In this document: positions 1 to 9,202 of the stretch, in pieces | Layout: every line of letters begins with the position of its first letter | How positions within the stretch are numbered: the first letter of the stretch is position 1 | From: Agathobaculum sp. | GTDB lineage: Bacteria > Bacillota > Clostridia > Oscillospirales > Butyricicoccaceae | Length of the DNA stretch: 64,000 bases | NCBI RefSeq assembly: GCF_022775115.1 | Contig: NZ_JALFLA010000011.1 | Location: 43,284 to 107,283 of the forward strand | Direction: 5' to 3' | Notes under the pieces: generated by a model | The model's input: the letters and a program-made list of their open reading frames with translations, nothing else | Told to the model about the DNA's origin: nothing | Databases searched by the model: none | Program-made: the position numbers and the translations under genes

Positions 1-215
1 CCCAGCTGCACCGCCGCGCTATTGAGCACCAGCGCCCCGCTTACCGATGTGATCTCATCCGCGCCGGCAGCCGGTGCTCCACCCGTATCCAGCGCATACA
101 GGACGGCCACGCCACCTGCCGCAAGCTGCACCGGCCGCGCAACCGGCGGCGCGGCCATTCCCGCTTTCGCATCGCTTTCTTCCTCCCACCCGGTCTGTCT
201 GTTTTGTGTGTACAT
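1..215 (-). CDS. Hypothetical protein, N-terminal part only (runs off left edge)
   Basis: An open minus-strand frame starts at ATG 215 (GTG at 236 is an in-frame alternative) and stays open to the window edge, giving about 71 residues. The product begins MYTQNRQTGW and is rich in Ala, Gly and Val. The only Shine-Dalgarno-like GGAGG abuts the GTG and lies about 20 bases before the ATG, so neither start is well supported. It lies just after the obgE terminator and would be the next gene on that strand. No family is recognised. It could be a chance frame in GC-rich DNA. Confidence 0.35.
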   Translation of the reverse strand, partial: MYTQNRQTGWEEESDAKAGMAAPPVARPVQLAAGGVAVLYALDTGGAPAAGADEITSVSGALVLNSAAVQL

Positions 216-379
216 TACCGTGTCCGTGTCGGGCACCTCCGTTTGTGGTATTTCGCCGCGCGCACCGCCGGTCAGCCCATCGCCCCGGCGCGGAATTTCA
301 TTCTATCATGCCGTGACCGCGTTTTTTGTCTAACCGCGCCAGGTCTCCGGGAAAACCGCAAGCGCCCTCTTTCCTGCAC

Positions 380-417
380 AAAAAAGCGGCACGGCAACCA
401 CTTGCCACACCGCTTTT
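380..417 (-). terminator. Intrinsic terminator of the rplU-obgE operon
   Basis: On the minus strand a 12-bp stem (three G-U pairs) with a 4-base loop is followed by six T. It begins a few bases after the obgE stop codon. Confidence 0.85.
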
Positions 418-422
418 CTGCC

Positions 423-1694
423 TTAATATACATATTCAAATTCCAAATCGCCGATGACGACAAAATCGCCCTCCTGCACGCCCATTTCCTCAAGCCGTGC
501 GTACACGCCCTCGTTTTTGAGCATCCGATCCATATATTGGCGGGATTCATAATCATCCACGTTGACCGAGCCCATGATCTTATCCACCCACGCGCCTGAA
601 ACCACATAGTAGTCCTCGACCTTTTCGACCTTCCAGTCGCGCTTACCACTTTCCGGCGCGATCTCGACGAACTCCGGCTCATAAACGAACACGGGCGGCA
701 GCTTTTGCAGCTCGCTCCATGTCAGGCGCATCAGCTCGTGCACGCCCTGATTGGTCGCCGCCGACAGCGCGGCAAACAGCATGCCGTGCTCGTCCGCATA
801 GCGCCGAAGCCTGTCCACCGCCGCGTTGTCGCCGCCCAGCAGGTCGGTCTTGTTGGCCACAATGATCTGCGGCCGTGCCGCTAAAAATTCGCTGTAACCG
901 GCAAGCTCGGCGTTGATCTTTTCGATGTCGTCCAACGGGTCACGTCCCTCGCTGCCCGCCGCATCCACCAGATGCAGCAGCAGACGGCAGCGGTCAATGT
1001 GACGCAAAAAGTCGTGTCCCAGTCCCGCGCCCTCAGCCGCTCCCTCAATGATGCCCGGGATATCAGCCATGACAAAGCTCTGCTCCTCGCCCACGGACAC
1101 CACGCCGAGATTGGGTACCAGCGTGGTAAAATGGTAGTTTGCGATCTTGGGGCGCGCGGCGGAGACCATGCTCAGCAGCGTGCTCTTGCCGACGTTCGGA
1201 AAGCCGACCAGCCCGACATCGGCCAGCAGCTTCAGCTCGAGCGTCAGCTCACGCTCTATCCCCGGCTGACCGGGCTTGGCAAAGCGCGGCGCCTGTCGGG
1301 TCGGCGTGGCAAAATGCGTGTTGCCCCAGCCGCCATTGCCGCCCTTCGCCGCGACAAATGGTTCATTATCCGACATATCCTTGATGATCTGCCCGGTTTT
1401 TTGGTCGCGGATGAGTGTACCGCGCGGCACGCGGATGATGAGGTCGGCGCCGTCCTTGCCCTTGCAGCGCTTGCTGCCGCCGTTTTCGCCGGGCGCGGCT
1501 GCGTATTTCTTCTTATAGCGAAAATCGAGCAGCGTGGACAGGTTGCTGTCCACCTTGAAGATCACCGAGCCGCCGCGGCCACCGTCGCCGCCGTCCGGCC
1601 CGCCCGCGGCCACATACTTTTCGCGGTGGAAGCCCACCTTGCCGTCGCCGCCCTTGCCCGAAACGATCTTGATCTGTGCAACATCAATAAACAC
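423..1694 (-). CDS. obgE: GTPase Obg (ObgE/CgtA)
   Basis: This is a ribosome-associated P-loop GTPase of 423 residues linked in bacteria to 50S assembly, stringent control and growth. The glycine-rich Obg fold covers about residues 1-158. The G domain follows, with GFPNVGKST near residue 165, DIPGIIEGA in switch II and NKTD for guanine specificity. The C-terminal OCT domain (about residues 340-423) is the type found in Firmicutes. The start is GTG, preceded by GGAGGAGG at good spacing. It is the last gene of the rplU-prp-rpmA-obgE unit, separated from rpmA by a perfect hairpin that may reduce read-through. Length and motifs are normal. Confidence 0.97.
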   Translation of the reverse strand: MFIDVAQIKIVSGKGGDGKVGFHREKYVAAGGPDGGDGGRGGSVIFKVDSNLSTLLDFRYKKKYAAAPGENGGSKRCKGKDGADLIIRVPRGTLIRDQKTGQIIKDMSDNEPFVAAKGGNGGWGNTHFATPTRQAPRFAKPGQPGIERELTLELKLLADVGLVGFPNVGKSTLLSMVSAARPKIANYHFTTLVPNLGVVSVGEEQSFVMADIPGIIEGAAEGAGLGHDFLRHIDRCRLLLHLVDAAGSEGRDPLDDIEKINAELAGYSEFLAARPQIIVANKTDLLGGDNAAVDRLRRYADEHGMLFAALSAATNQGVHELMRLTWSELQKLPPVFVYEPEFVEIAPESGKRDWKVEKVEDYYVVSGAWVDKIMGSVNVDDYESRQYMDRMLKNEGVYARLEEMGVQEGDFVVIGDLEFEYVY

Positions 1695-1721
1695 AGCTTG
1701 CCTCCTCCCGTGGGTTAAAGC

Positions 1722-1748
1722 AAAATCCCAGACTTTAGTCTGGGATTT
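1722..1748 (-). terminator. Hairpin between rpmA and obgE (attenuating terminator)
   Basis: A perfect 12-bp inverted repeat with a 2-base loop is followed on the minus strand by four T. It lies between rpmA and obgE, where full termination would silence obgE unless that gene has its own promoter. I therefore read it as a partial terminator or an mRNA-processing or stability element. Confidence 0.6.
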
Positions 1749-1762
1749 CAGCTTGCTTTTTA

Positions 1763-2041
1763 TTACTGCGGATAAACCGAAACCTGCTTGCGATCCTTGC
1801 CCAGCCGCTCAAAGCGAACTACGCCCTCGACCTTGGCAAACAGGGTGTCGTCCTTGCCGCGACCAACGTTCAGACCCGGATGGATCTTCGTGCCGCGCTG
1901 ACGAACGAGGATATTGCCGGCCGGTACGGTCTGCCCGTCCGCGCGCTTGACGCCCAGACGCTTGGCCTCGGAGTCACGGCCGTTCTTAGTCGAACCTACG
2001 CCCTTTTTATGGGCGAAAAACTGTAAACTGATCTTCAGCAT
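1763..2041 (-). CDS. rpmA: 50S ribosomal protein L27 with cleavable N-terminus
   Basis: L27 sits at the peptidyl-transferase centre of the 50S subunit. The 92-residue product starts [14 protein letters not shown], the Firmicutes form in which residues 1-9 (ending QFF) must be removed by the protease Prp to expose the active N-terminus AHKKG. The rest of the family signature is present ([19 protein letters not shown]). The start ATG has GGAGG upstream. The gene overlaps the 3' end of prp by 35 bases, so the cleavage-site codons are also read as the Prp C-terminus in another frame. Confidence 0.97.
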   Translation of the reverse strand: MLKISLQFFAHKKGVGSTKNGRDSEAKRLGVKRADGQTVPAGNILVRQRGTKIHPGLNVGRGKDDTLFAKVEGVVRFERLGKDRKQVSVYPQ

Positions 2042-2366
2042 CTTCGTGCACCTCCATTACGTTTAGAAAATCGGAATAATTTTGCTCCAGCTCGGTGAAA
2101 TGCAGCCTGAGCGCCCGCAGCGCATCTTGTCCGCGCGTCAGCGCCCCGCCCTGCGGCAGCGTGATGCGGATGTGTGCGCCGTTGTCCTCGATCACGGTAT
2201 CCACCGGGATCTTCTGTACGTCAAACAGCAGGGCGTGTGTCAGCATGACCGCGCTGGAGATCGCCGCGCAAACGATGTCCTCCCCCGCCTCCGCGTAGCC
2301 CGCGTGGCCGAGAATGTCCACCGACAGGAGCATATCCCCCCGCGACGAAAATGTGACACGGGTCAC
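2007..2366 (-). CDS. prp: Ribosomal-processing cysteine protease Prp
   Basis: Prp removes the N-terminal extension of L27, an essential step in Firmicutes that carry the extended form. The 119-residue protein shows the catalytic pair expected for the family: His21 in GHAGYA and Cys33 in DIVCAAIS. It lies between rplU and rpmA, its usual place, with only four bases after rplU, and overlaps rpmA by 35 bases. Its substrate is therefore made from the same mRNA. The length matches the family (about 105-120 residues). Confidence 0.95.
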   Translation of the reverse strand: MTRVTFSSRGDMLLSVDILGHAGYAEAGEDIVCAAISSAVMLTHALLFDVQKIPVDTVIEDNGAHIRITLPQGGALTRGQDALRALRLHFTELEQNYSDFLNVMEVHEDAEDQFTVFRP

Positions 2367-2370
2367 AGCC

Positions 2371-2682
2371 TTACGCCTTGATGGACGCGATCGTCACCTT
2401 GGTGTACGGCTGGCGATGACCCTGACGCTTGCGGTAACCCTTCTTGGGCTTCATCTTGAAGATATTGATCTTCTTGCCCTTGCCGGTCTTCTCGACCGTG
2501 CCGGTCACGGCAGCGCCGGAAACGTAAGGAGCGCCGACGGTGATGGTGTCACCCTCGCCCACAGCCAGAACCTCGTCGAAGGTAACGGTCGCGCCGTCCT
2601 CCGCGCCGAGCTTCTCGACGTAGATCACGTCGCCCTCAGATACCTTGTACTGCTTGCCGCCAGTTTTCAAAATGGCATACAT
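2371..2682 (-). CDS. rplU: 50S ribosomal protein L21
   Basis: L21 is a 23S rRNA-binding protein of the large subunit. The 103-residue product begins [14 protein letters not shown] and ends with the family's GHRQPYT and TKVTI segments. An in-frame ATG seven codons earlier was rejected: it lengthens the family's usual N-terminus and overlaps the AGAGGG ribosome-binding site that serves ATG 2682. It is the first gene of the rplU-prp-rpmA-obgE operon, behind a promoter about 100 bases upstream. Confidence 0.97.
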   Translation of the reverse strand: MYAILKTGGKQYKVSEGDVIYVEKLGAEDGATVTFDEVLAVGEGDTITVGAPYVSGAAVTGTVEKTGKGKKINIFKMKPKKGYRKRQGHRQPYTKVTIASIKA

Positions 2683-2781
2683 TTGGTTTTCCCTCTCTTT
2701 CATAATAGAGTCACGCTTGGCACGGCGGCGGCCGGTTTTCGGGCGCGCTTAACAAAGCCAATGCACAATGCGGCTTTTGAT

Positions 2782-2810
2782 AGCATAACACAGGCGACAG
2801 GGCTTGTCAA
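2782..2810 (-). promoter_or_regulatory. Sigma-A type promoter of the rplU operon
   Basis: TTGACA (2805-2810), a 17-base spacer and TATGCT (2782-2787) read on the minus strand. The transcript would carry a leader of about 90 bases with GC-rich inverted repeats. This is where Firmicutes often carry an L21-binding leader RNA, but I could not match the conserved structure by eye. Confidence 0.75.
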
Positions 2811-2839
2811 GGCCGCGCCGCCTGATTTTTTACCGCGCA

Positions 2840-2858
2840 GACACGTTTTCGTCGTGTC
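2840..2858 (-). terminator. Weak hairpin after the coiled-coil membrane protein gene
   Basis: A 6-bp stem (GACACG/CGTGTC) with a 7-base loop lies just past the upstream gene's stop codon. No T-run follows directly, so termination here is uncertain. Confidence 0.3.
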
Positions 2859-2866
2859 CGCCCTGT

Positions 2867-3481
2867 TTACGCAATGAGCGAGGTAACAAAGTTGTTAAAC
2901 CCGCCCGGCAGCGTATACGCTGTGCCGGCGGCGGTGCGGTCGGTGCTGACAAAGCCGTAGTCTCCGCCGCCCGTCTGCATACCGATCACCCGGTCAGCGT
3001 ACAGCACCCACAGATCCCACTCGGCTGCGGCCGTCTCGGCCGAGGCGGTGTATCCCTCCGCGTCGCGGAAGGCAAGCAGCCGGTCGGTCAGGATGCCCGC
3101 CGGTATCTTCAGATATTGATACGAGCCGCCCGACAGGCGCACGATGTAGATGCTCTCGGTCAGCTGCGGAATGAGGTCGGGCAACGACTGCGTGTTGGCT
3201 GTCGTCGGGTCGGGCAGCGCCGCGATTGCCGAGGCATACAGCCCGTCCAGCGTTTGCTGCAGCTGCGCCTTTTCGCCCTCGAGCGTCTGCGCCTGCGCGG
3301 TCAGCTCCTTGAGCTGCGCATCGAGTGTCTTGCTTTTGCCGCGCTGCCCGAGCAGCAGCACAAGAAACAGTACCGCCAGCAGCAGGCTGACCGCCACAGC
3401 GGCGCACAAAGCCATGCGGTAGTTGAGCTTGACGCCCGCCTGTCTTCTCGGCTCTCTCCGCCGTGTACGTTGATAGTCCAT
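2867..3481 (-). CDS. Single-pass membrane protein with coiled coil, unknown function
   Basis: The 204-residue product starts MDYQRTRRREPRRQ at ATG 3481, with GGGAGG nine bases upstream; a much longer upstream frame has no such site. A basic cytoplasmic N-terminus of about 25 residues is followed by one hydrophobic segment (about 26-48). A Gln/Glu/Leu heptad-like stretch (about 50-85) and a globular extracytoplasmic domain ending GGFNNFVTSLIA come next. The topology resembles DivIC/FtsL-like division proteins, but I see no diagnostic motif. It follows rpiA by 34 bases and is probably cotranscribed with it. Confidence 0.8.
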   Translation of the reverse strand: MDYQRTRRREPRRQAGVKLNYRMALCAAVAVSLLLAVLFLVLLLGQRGKSKTLDAQLKELTAQAQTLEGEKAQLQQTLDGLYASAIAALPDPTTANTQSLPDLIPQLTESIYIVRLSGGSYQYLKIPAGILTDRLLAFRDAEGYTASAETAAAEWDLWVLYADRVIGMQTGGGDYGFVSTDRTAAGTAYTLPGGFNNFVTSLIA

Positions 3482-3515
3482 AAATGGCGACCTCCCGGGT
3501 AACGCAGCGACCGCG

Positions 3516-4193
3516 TTACTTGCTCTCGTTTTCGATGGTTTTGACCGTGCCGTCCGCACAGCCGACGAGGATGCGCTTGCACATATTGAGGAACAGCCCG
3601 TGCTCGAGCACGCCGACGATGCCGTCGAGCTTGGTCTTGACATCCTCGATCGCAAAGCCCGCACCAAGCTGTAAATCAGCGATAAAGTTGCCGTTGTCCG
3701 TCACAAAGGTTTTGCCGTCCCTGACGCGCAGCACCGGATTCCAGCCATATCCCTCCATTTTGGCAATGGCCTGCTTTGCGCCGTACTGCGCGATCTCGAC
3801 CGGCAGCGGGAACGCGCCGATTTGGTCGACCAGCTTGGACTCGTCCATGATCCAAATCACCTCGCGCGCGAGCGACGCGACCACCTTTTCGCGGTACAGC
3901 GCGCCGCCGCCACCCTTGATGGCGTTAAAGGCGGGGTCGATCTCGTCCACGCCGTCGATGCACAGATCGACATGGTCGATCTCATCTATGCCGAGCAGTG
4001 GGATGCCCAGCGCGCGCGCCTGCTCCTCGGTCGCCTTAGAGGTCGGTATGGCCTGTATCCGCAGACCGTTCTTCACGCGCTCGCCCACAGCGTTCACCAT
4101 GTGGTAGGCGGTCGAGCCGGTGCCAAGGCCGACCAGCATGCCATCCTGCACATATTCGGCCGCCTCTTTGCCGGCTAATTTCTTCATATCCAT
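3516..4193 (-). CDS. rpiA: Ribose-5-phosphate isomerase A
   Basis: RpiA interconverts ribose 5-phosphate and ribulose 5-phosphate in the pentose phosphate pathway. The 225-residue protein carries the family landmarks in order: GLGTGSTA (phosphate loop), DGVDEID with the catalytic Asp, KGGGGAL with the catalytic Lys, and DESKLV. The start MDMKKLAGK follows AGGAAG at seven bases; an upstream in-frame ATG would add 21 residues unlike the family. Its own promoter lies just upstream, so it is uncoupled from folD. Confidence 0.96.
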   Translation of the reverse strand: MDMKKLAGKEAAEYVQDGMLVGLGTGSTAYHMVNAVGERVKNGLRIQAIPTSKATEEQARALGIPLLGIDEIDHVDLCIDGVDEIDPAFNAIKGGGGALYREKVVASLAREVIWIMDESKLVDQIGAFPLPVEIAQYGAKQAIAKMEGYGWNPVLRVRDGKTFVTDNGNFIADLQLGAGFAIEDVKTKLDGIVGVLEHGLFLNMCKRILVGCADGTVKTIENESK

Positions 4194-4227
4194 CGTCGAT
4201 CTTCCTTCCCCGGATGTTAATGCTTTT

Positions 4228-4256
4228 ATTATAGGATGTCCGTGCGGAAAGGTCAA
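4228..4256 (-). promoter_or_regulatory. Sigma-A type promoter of rpiA
   Basis: TTGACC (4251-4256), a 17-base spacer and a perfect TATAAT (4228-4233) on the minus strand, 35 bases before the rpiA start codon. Confidence 0.85.
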
Positions 4257-4315
4257 TGTTCCGGCGGTCGAAAAACCATGTTTTTTGATAAGTTTTCACC
4301 CCGCGCCCACGCGGC

Positions 4316-5163
<848 letters not shown>

Positions 5164-5167
<4 letters not shown>

Positions 5168-6030
5168 GTATTGTCCTCCTTATTGCTGTCTGTCGTGGTT
5201 TGGGGCGCGCCGTCCTGCGCGGACGCGGGGCGCGGCACCTCGAATTTCTTGGCGACCCGGATGCGCCAGTACTTGCGCGCCAGCACGGCCACCGCCGCAG
5301 CGCAGCTTACCGCCGCCAGCAGCTGCGAGACGCGCACCGGCCCGAGGTACAGGCTGTCCGTCCGCAGTCCCTCGATCCACGCGCGCCCAAGGCCGTACCA
5401 AGCGACATAGAGCAGCGCCAGCTCACCCTCGAATTTTCGCTTTTTAGAATAAGAATGCAGCGCCGCAAAGCCGGCCAGATTCCACAGCGACTCGTACAGA
5501 AAGGTCGGGTGAACCGGACTTGCGCCGTCGATCGTCATGCCCCACGGCAGGCCGGTCACGCCGCCGTACGCCTCTCCGTTGACGAAATTGCCCCAGCGGC
5601 CGATGCACTGGCCGATCAGCAGGCCGAGGGCGGCCACATCGCACAGGCCGCCAAGGGGCAGCTTTTTATACCGGCTGTACCCCCAGAGCGCGAGCACCAC
5701 GCCGATCACCGAGCCGTACACCGCGATACCGCCCTGCCAGATGGCGATGATCTCTCCCAAATGGCGGCTGTAATAATCCCATTCAAACGCCACATAGTAG
5801 ATGCGCGCGCCGATCACCCCTGCGGGCACGCAGAGCAGCAGGCAGTCGACCAGATGGTCGGACGTAAAGCCAAACTGGCTGACGCGCGTGTTCAGATACC
5901 ACACGGCCAGCAGAAAACCGGCGCAAATGATGATGCCGTACCAATAAATATCCTTGCCGAACAGGCTGAAGGCCACGCGGTTAAGCGTAAACTCCAGCCC
6001 AAGCCTTGGGAATGCGATAACATGTTGCAT
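5164..6030 (-). CDS. lgt: Prolipoprotein diacylglyceryl transferase
   Basis: Lgt transfers diacylglycerol from phosphatidylglycerol to the lipobox Cys of prolipoproteins. The 288-residue membrane protein contains the Lgt signature GRWGNFVNGEAYG and about seven hydrophobic helices. The start MQHVIAFPRLG is chosen because of GGAAG upstream and because Lgt proteins begin shortly before the first helix; the longer upstream frame is Arg-rich and implausible. At least two lipoproteins in this window (start codons near 15.1 and 33.5 kb) would be substrates. Confidence 0.95.
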
Positions 6031-6055
6031 AATGCTGTGTCTTCCTTTGCTGCCT

Positions 6056-7324
6056 TTATTGCTGCCGCGGCGTGACGACCGACATCGACGAGCGCTCGCC
6101 CTGCGCCCAACGGGCGAACATGGCCTGTACGTCATCCGGGTCGACAGTCTCCAGCTGCGCCGCGAAATCGGGATAATCCTCGCCTGCGAAAACCGCCGTA
6201 GCCTGCCGCCGGGCGTAGCCCTCAGGCGAATCGAGTGCGCGCAGATGCAGACCGTATAGCGCCTTTTTCATGCGGTCGAACAGCGCTTTGTCCACGCCCT
6301 CGCGCGCAAGGTGTGCCACCTCCCGCTCGATCTCCTCCCGCGCGGCGGCAGGGTCGCGGCTCTCACCGCCGAGGATCGCGGCCGCACCCTCGGGTATCAG
6401 CGTGTAATCGGTGTCAAAATCGCGGCCGATGAGCCGCTTTTCATACAGTCTTGCATAAAGCGGTGCGGTATCGCCGCACAGGATGCGCACGGCCAGCTCG
6501 CCGGTCAGCTGACGGCGCAGGCGGCTCTCGTCCGCCCCGCGCGGCGCGTCCTTAAAGCCGAGCAGGAACTGCGGCTGCGACACCTGCATACCGCGCGTGA
6601 CCAGCGGCGCGTTGACTGTATCACGGCGCGTGCCGTAGTCCCGCCGGCCGACCGCAGGCGCATCCTGCGGTGAATACTGCGCGGCCAGATGGCAGACCTC
6701 GTCAAAGTCGGCTGTGCCGCACACGACGAGCACCATATTTCTCGGGCTGTAAAACGCCCGGTGACAGGCATACAGCGTATTCGGCGTGATCTGCGCGATG
6801 CTGTCCACGCTGCCCGCGATGGATACGCGAACAGGGTGCGTGCGGAACAGCCCCTCAAACAGGCCGGTAAAGGCCTGCCAGCCGGGTGTGTCCTCCATCA
6901 TACCGATCTCCTGCCCAATGATGCCGCGCTCCTTGGCGACATTCTCCTCAGTGAAATACGGCGTGAACACAAATTGGAGCAGGATCGTCAGGTTTTCCAT
7001 AAACCGGTCGGTGCAGGAAAAATGATAGGCCGTCATCGTCTGGCTGGTAAAGGCGTTCGGGCTTGCGCCCGTCGCCGCGAACTTTTGCAGCGCATTGCCG
7101 TCCTTGTCCTCGAACATCTTGTGCTCTAAAAAATGCGCCACGCCTGCCGGTGTGTCATACCGTGTGCCGTCTATGGTGAAGGACGTGTCGACCGAGCCGT
7201 AATCGGTCGCCAGAATGGCAAAGGTCTTGCCAAAGCCCTCTTTGGGGATATAGCAGATGCGCAAGCCGTTATCCAGCGTGCGGCTCTGTACGCGCTCATT
7301 CAGCGCGGGGTAGTGCTTGTTCAT
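6056..7324 (-). CDS. M16-family zinc metallopeptidase (YmfH-like, active subunit)
   Basis: The 422-residue protein starts MNKHYPALNE. It carries the inverted zinc motif HFLEH (His64, Glu67, His68), with a further Glu-rich helix about 70 residues on, as in insulinase-family peptidases. Its start overlaps the stop of the preceding M16-like gene by four bases (ATGA), so the two are made together. Such Firmicutes pairs resemble YmfF/YmfH, and by analogy with other M16 proteins they may form a clamshell heterodimer that degrades peptides. The substrate is unknown. Confidence 0.9.
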   Translation of the reverse strand: MNKHYPALNERVQSRTLDNGLRICYIPKEGFGKTFAILATDYGSVDTSFTIDGTRYDTPAGVAHFLEHKMFEDKDGNALQKFAATGASPNAFTSQTMTAYHFSCTDRFMENLTILLQFVFTPYFTEENVAKERGIIGQEIGMMEDTPGWQAFTGLFEGLFRTHPVRVSIAGSVDSIAQITPNTLYACHRAFYSPRNMVLVVCGTADFDEVCHLAAQYSPQDAPAVGRRDYGTRRDTVNAPLVTRGMQVSQPQFLLGFKDAPRGADESRLRRQLTGELAVRILCGDTAPLYARLYEKRLIGRDFDTDYTLIPEGAAAILGGESRDPAAAREEIEREVAHLAREGVDKALFDRMKKALYGLHLRALDSPEGYARRQATAVFAGEDYPDFAAQLETVDPDDVQAMFARWAQGERSSMSVVTPRQQ

Positions 7325-8604
7325 TTGCCCGCCCCCTTCATAAAATACACGGTGTCGAGCGTCGTGTCCCGCGCGGCCTGCACGACAGCTTCCTGCGTGA
7401 CCTGCCGCACCTGCTCGATGCGCGCCTCGGGCGATATCTGCGTGCCCGCGACCGCCTGCGCCAGCCAGTACCGCTCGAGCGCAAGCGGGTCGTCCAGCAT
7501 CGCGCGCCAGCCGGTCATGAGCGCGGCGCGCGCCGCCGCAAGCTCCTCCCCGGTGATATCGCCCTGCCGGCACAGCGCAAGCTGATGCAGGATCTCGTCC
7601 CGCGCGACAGCGAAATCCTTATTTTCAATGCCGGAGTTGACCAGCAGCAGCCCCTTGTGCGCCATAAACTGCGCGCTCGCGTAGTAGCAGAGCGACTTTT
7701 TCTCCCGCACGTTCAGAAACAGCTTGGCGCTGGTCGAGCCGCCGTAGACCGTCTGAAACAGCCAGTAGGCGACCGGATCGCCGCCCGTCAGGCTGGCGCC
7801 CCCCGTGCGAAAGCCAAGCGACAGCTTGCCCTGTCCGACCGGCTCCTCCTCGACGATTTCACGCGCGGCCTCCGCGGGGCGCGCGCGCACCACGGTATGG
7901 GGCGTGTACGTCTCCGCCTGCGCGAGCCGAGCGGGCAGCGCGGCGGCAAACAGGGACGCGACCGCCTCCGGCTGCATCGTGCCGCAGTAAAACAGCTCAA
8001 TGCGCGCCTCATCCAGCGCGCGGCGGTAGGCGGCGTACAGTGCCTGCGGCGTGATCTGTTCTGCCTGCTCAGCCGTGCCGAGGGCAGACAGGCCGTAGAC
8101 CTCGTCCGCGCACATCAGCTCGGTCAACCGCTTGGGGGCATAGGCGCGCGGGTCGTTCTTCTGCGCCGCGATGCGGTCAAGCAGGTTTTGCTGCTCGGCC
8201 GCCGTGTAGTCCGCGCGGAACGCCCCGTCCGTCAGGCAGGGGTCGTACAGCAGCGCAGCCAGCAGTTCGATCACCGACGCGGTCAGGCCGTCCGCGCCGG
8301 GCGCGCAGGCCTCGTCGATGCAGTCGGACAGAAAGCCGACCGCGAGCGTCTCGCCCTCCTTACGCACGGCAGACTCGATGCGCGCGCCGTACTTTTCGTC
8401 CAGCGCCGCGCCGATGGCGCGCAGATCGGGCAGCGTGCGCGTGCCGCGCCGCAGCACCTGCGGGAGCACGGCACGCAGCGCGGCGTCCTCCCCGCCAAGC
8501 GGCAGCAGCAAAACCGCGCGCAGCACCGCCCGCTTGAATTTGGCGGTGGTCACGCAGGTCAGCCCCACGCCCTCGCTCAATATTGTTCGGGTCACCTGTT
8601 GCAT
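7321..8604 (-). CDS. M16-family peptidase-like protein lacking the zinc motif (YmfF-like)
   Basis: The 427-residue product starts MQQVTRTILSEGVGL, behind GAGGAAG. It has the M16 fold features, including the C-terminal FRTGGASL and VREKKSLCYY segments typical of the second M16 domain. HxxEH is absent where the active partner has it. It is therefore the likely non-catalytic partner of the next gene, with which it overlaps by four bases. An upstream in-frame ATG is less likely because it lies on the promoter. Confidence 0.88.
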   Translation of the reverse strand: MQQVTRTILSEGVGLTCVTTAKFKRAVLRAVLLLPLGGEDAALRAVLPQVLRRGTRTLPDLRAIGAALDEKYGARIESAVRKEGETLAVGFLSDCIDEACAPGADGLTASVIELLAALLYDPCLTDGAFRADYTAAEQQNLLDRIAAQKNDPRAYAPKRLTELMCADEVYGLSALGTAEQAEQITPQALYAAYRRALDEARIELFYCGTMQPEAVASLFAAALPARLAQAETYTPHTVVRARPAEAAREIVEEEPVGQGKLSLGFRTGGASLTGGDPVAYWLFQTVYGGSTSAKLFLNVREKKSLCYYASAQFMAHKGLLLVNSGIENKDFAVARDEILHQLALCRQGDITGEELAAARAALMTGWRAMLDDPLALERYWLAQAVAGTQISPEARIEQVRQVTQEAVVQAARDTTLDTVYFMKGAGK

Positions 8605-8644
8605 AGACTTCCTCGTTTCCGGAAAAATTTTTCCATGGGTTTTT

Positions 8645-8674
8645 ATTATAGCATTAAATGGCAGTAGGTGTAAA
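8645..8674 (-). promoter_or_regulatory. Promoter of the M16-M16-lgt-folD unit
   Basis: TTTACA (8669-8674), an 18-base spacer and TATAAT (8645-8650) on the minus strand. It is divergent from the ylxM-ffh promoter. Confidence 0.75.
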
Positions 8675-8736
8675 TGGACTTTTGTGAAAGCTTCCACAGT
8701 GCGCCTTTCATTTTATCGCTTTATCACTATTTTCTC

Positions 8737-8765
8737 TTGACAAAGAGCCGGTTATGCGGTAGAAT
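8737..8765 (+). promoter_or_regulatory. Promoter of the ylxM-ffh operon
   Basis: TTGACA (8737-8742), a 17-base spacer and TAGAAT (8760-8765). The leader contains a small hairpin (TGTAAAG/CTTTACA) before the ribosome-binding site. Confidence 0.85.
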
Positions 8766-8818
8766 AGTCCCGTTCCATGTAAAGGCAAAACGCTTTACAC
8801 CTTTAGGGAGGCACGCCG

Positions 8819-9202
8819 ATGAAAGGCAAACCGCTCGAAATGAGCCTGCTGTTCGACTTTTACGGCGAGACGCTCACCCCCAAGCAGCGCGAGCTGTTCG
8901 ATCTGTATTACAACGAGGACCTTTCGCTTGCCGAGATCGCCGAGCACGCGGGCATCACCCGCCAAGGCGTGCGGGACAGCATCAAGCGCGCCGAACACGC
9001 GCTGGGCGAGATGGAGCGGCGGCTGGGTCTGGTCGGGCGCTTCGGCATGGCCGAAAAATGCGCGCGCGGCCTTGCACAGCAGGTCGCGGCGTTGCGCGCA
9101 CTCAACGACGGTACACTCCACAGCAGCGAGGCGGCGGCGATCGCCGACCGTATGGCCGCGCTGCTGGCCGCGCTTCAACAGGAGGCTTCCGATGGCATTT
9201 GA
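8819..9202 (+). CDS. ylxM: YlxM-family helix-turn-helix protein, SRP-associated
   Basis: YlxM is a small sigma-70 region-4-like HTH protein usually encoded with ffh and linked to the signal recognition particle in Gram-positive bacteria. The 127-residue product contains the family segment SLAEIAEHAGITRQGVRDSI in its N-terminal half. GGGAGG precedes the ATG. The stop lies 11 bases inside ffh, so translation is coupled. The C-terminal third is Ala-rich and longer than in many YlxM proteins. Confidence 0.92.
   Translation: MKGKPLEMSLLFDFYGETLTPKQRELFDLYYNEDLSLAEIAEHAGITRQGVRDSIKRAEHALGEMERRLGLVGRFGMAEKCARGLAQQVAALRALNDGTLHSSEAAAIADRMAALLAALQQEASDGI

Noticed and set aside
2683..2775. L21-binding leader RNA upstream of rplU
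   Set aside because: Position and GC-rich stems are suggestive, but I could not match the conserved core by eye; a covariance-model search would decide.
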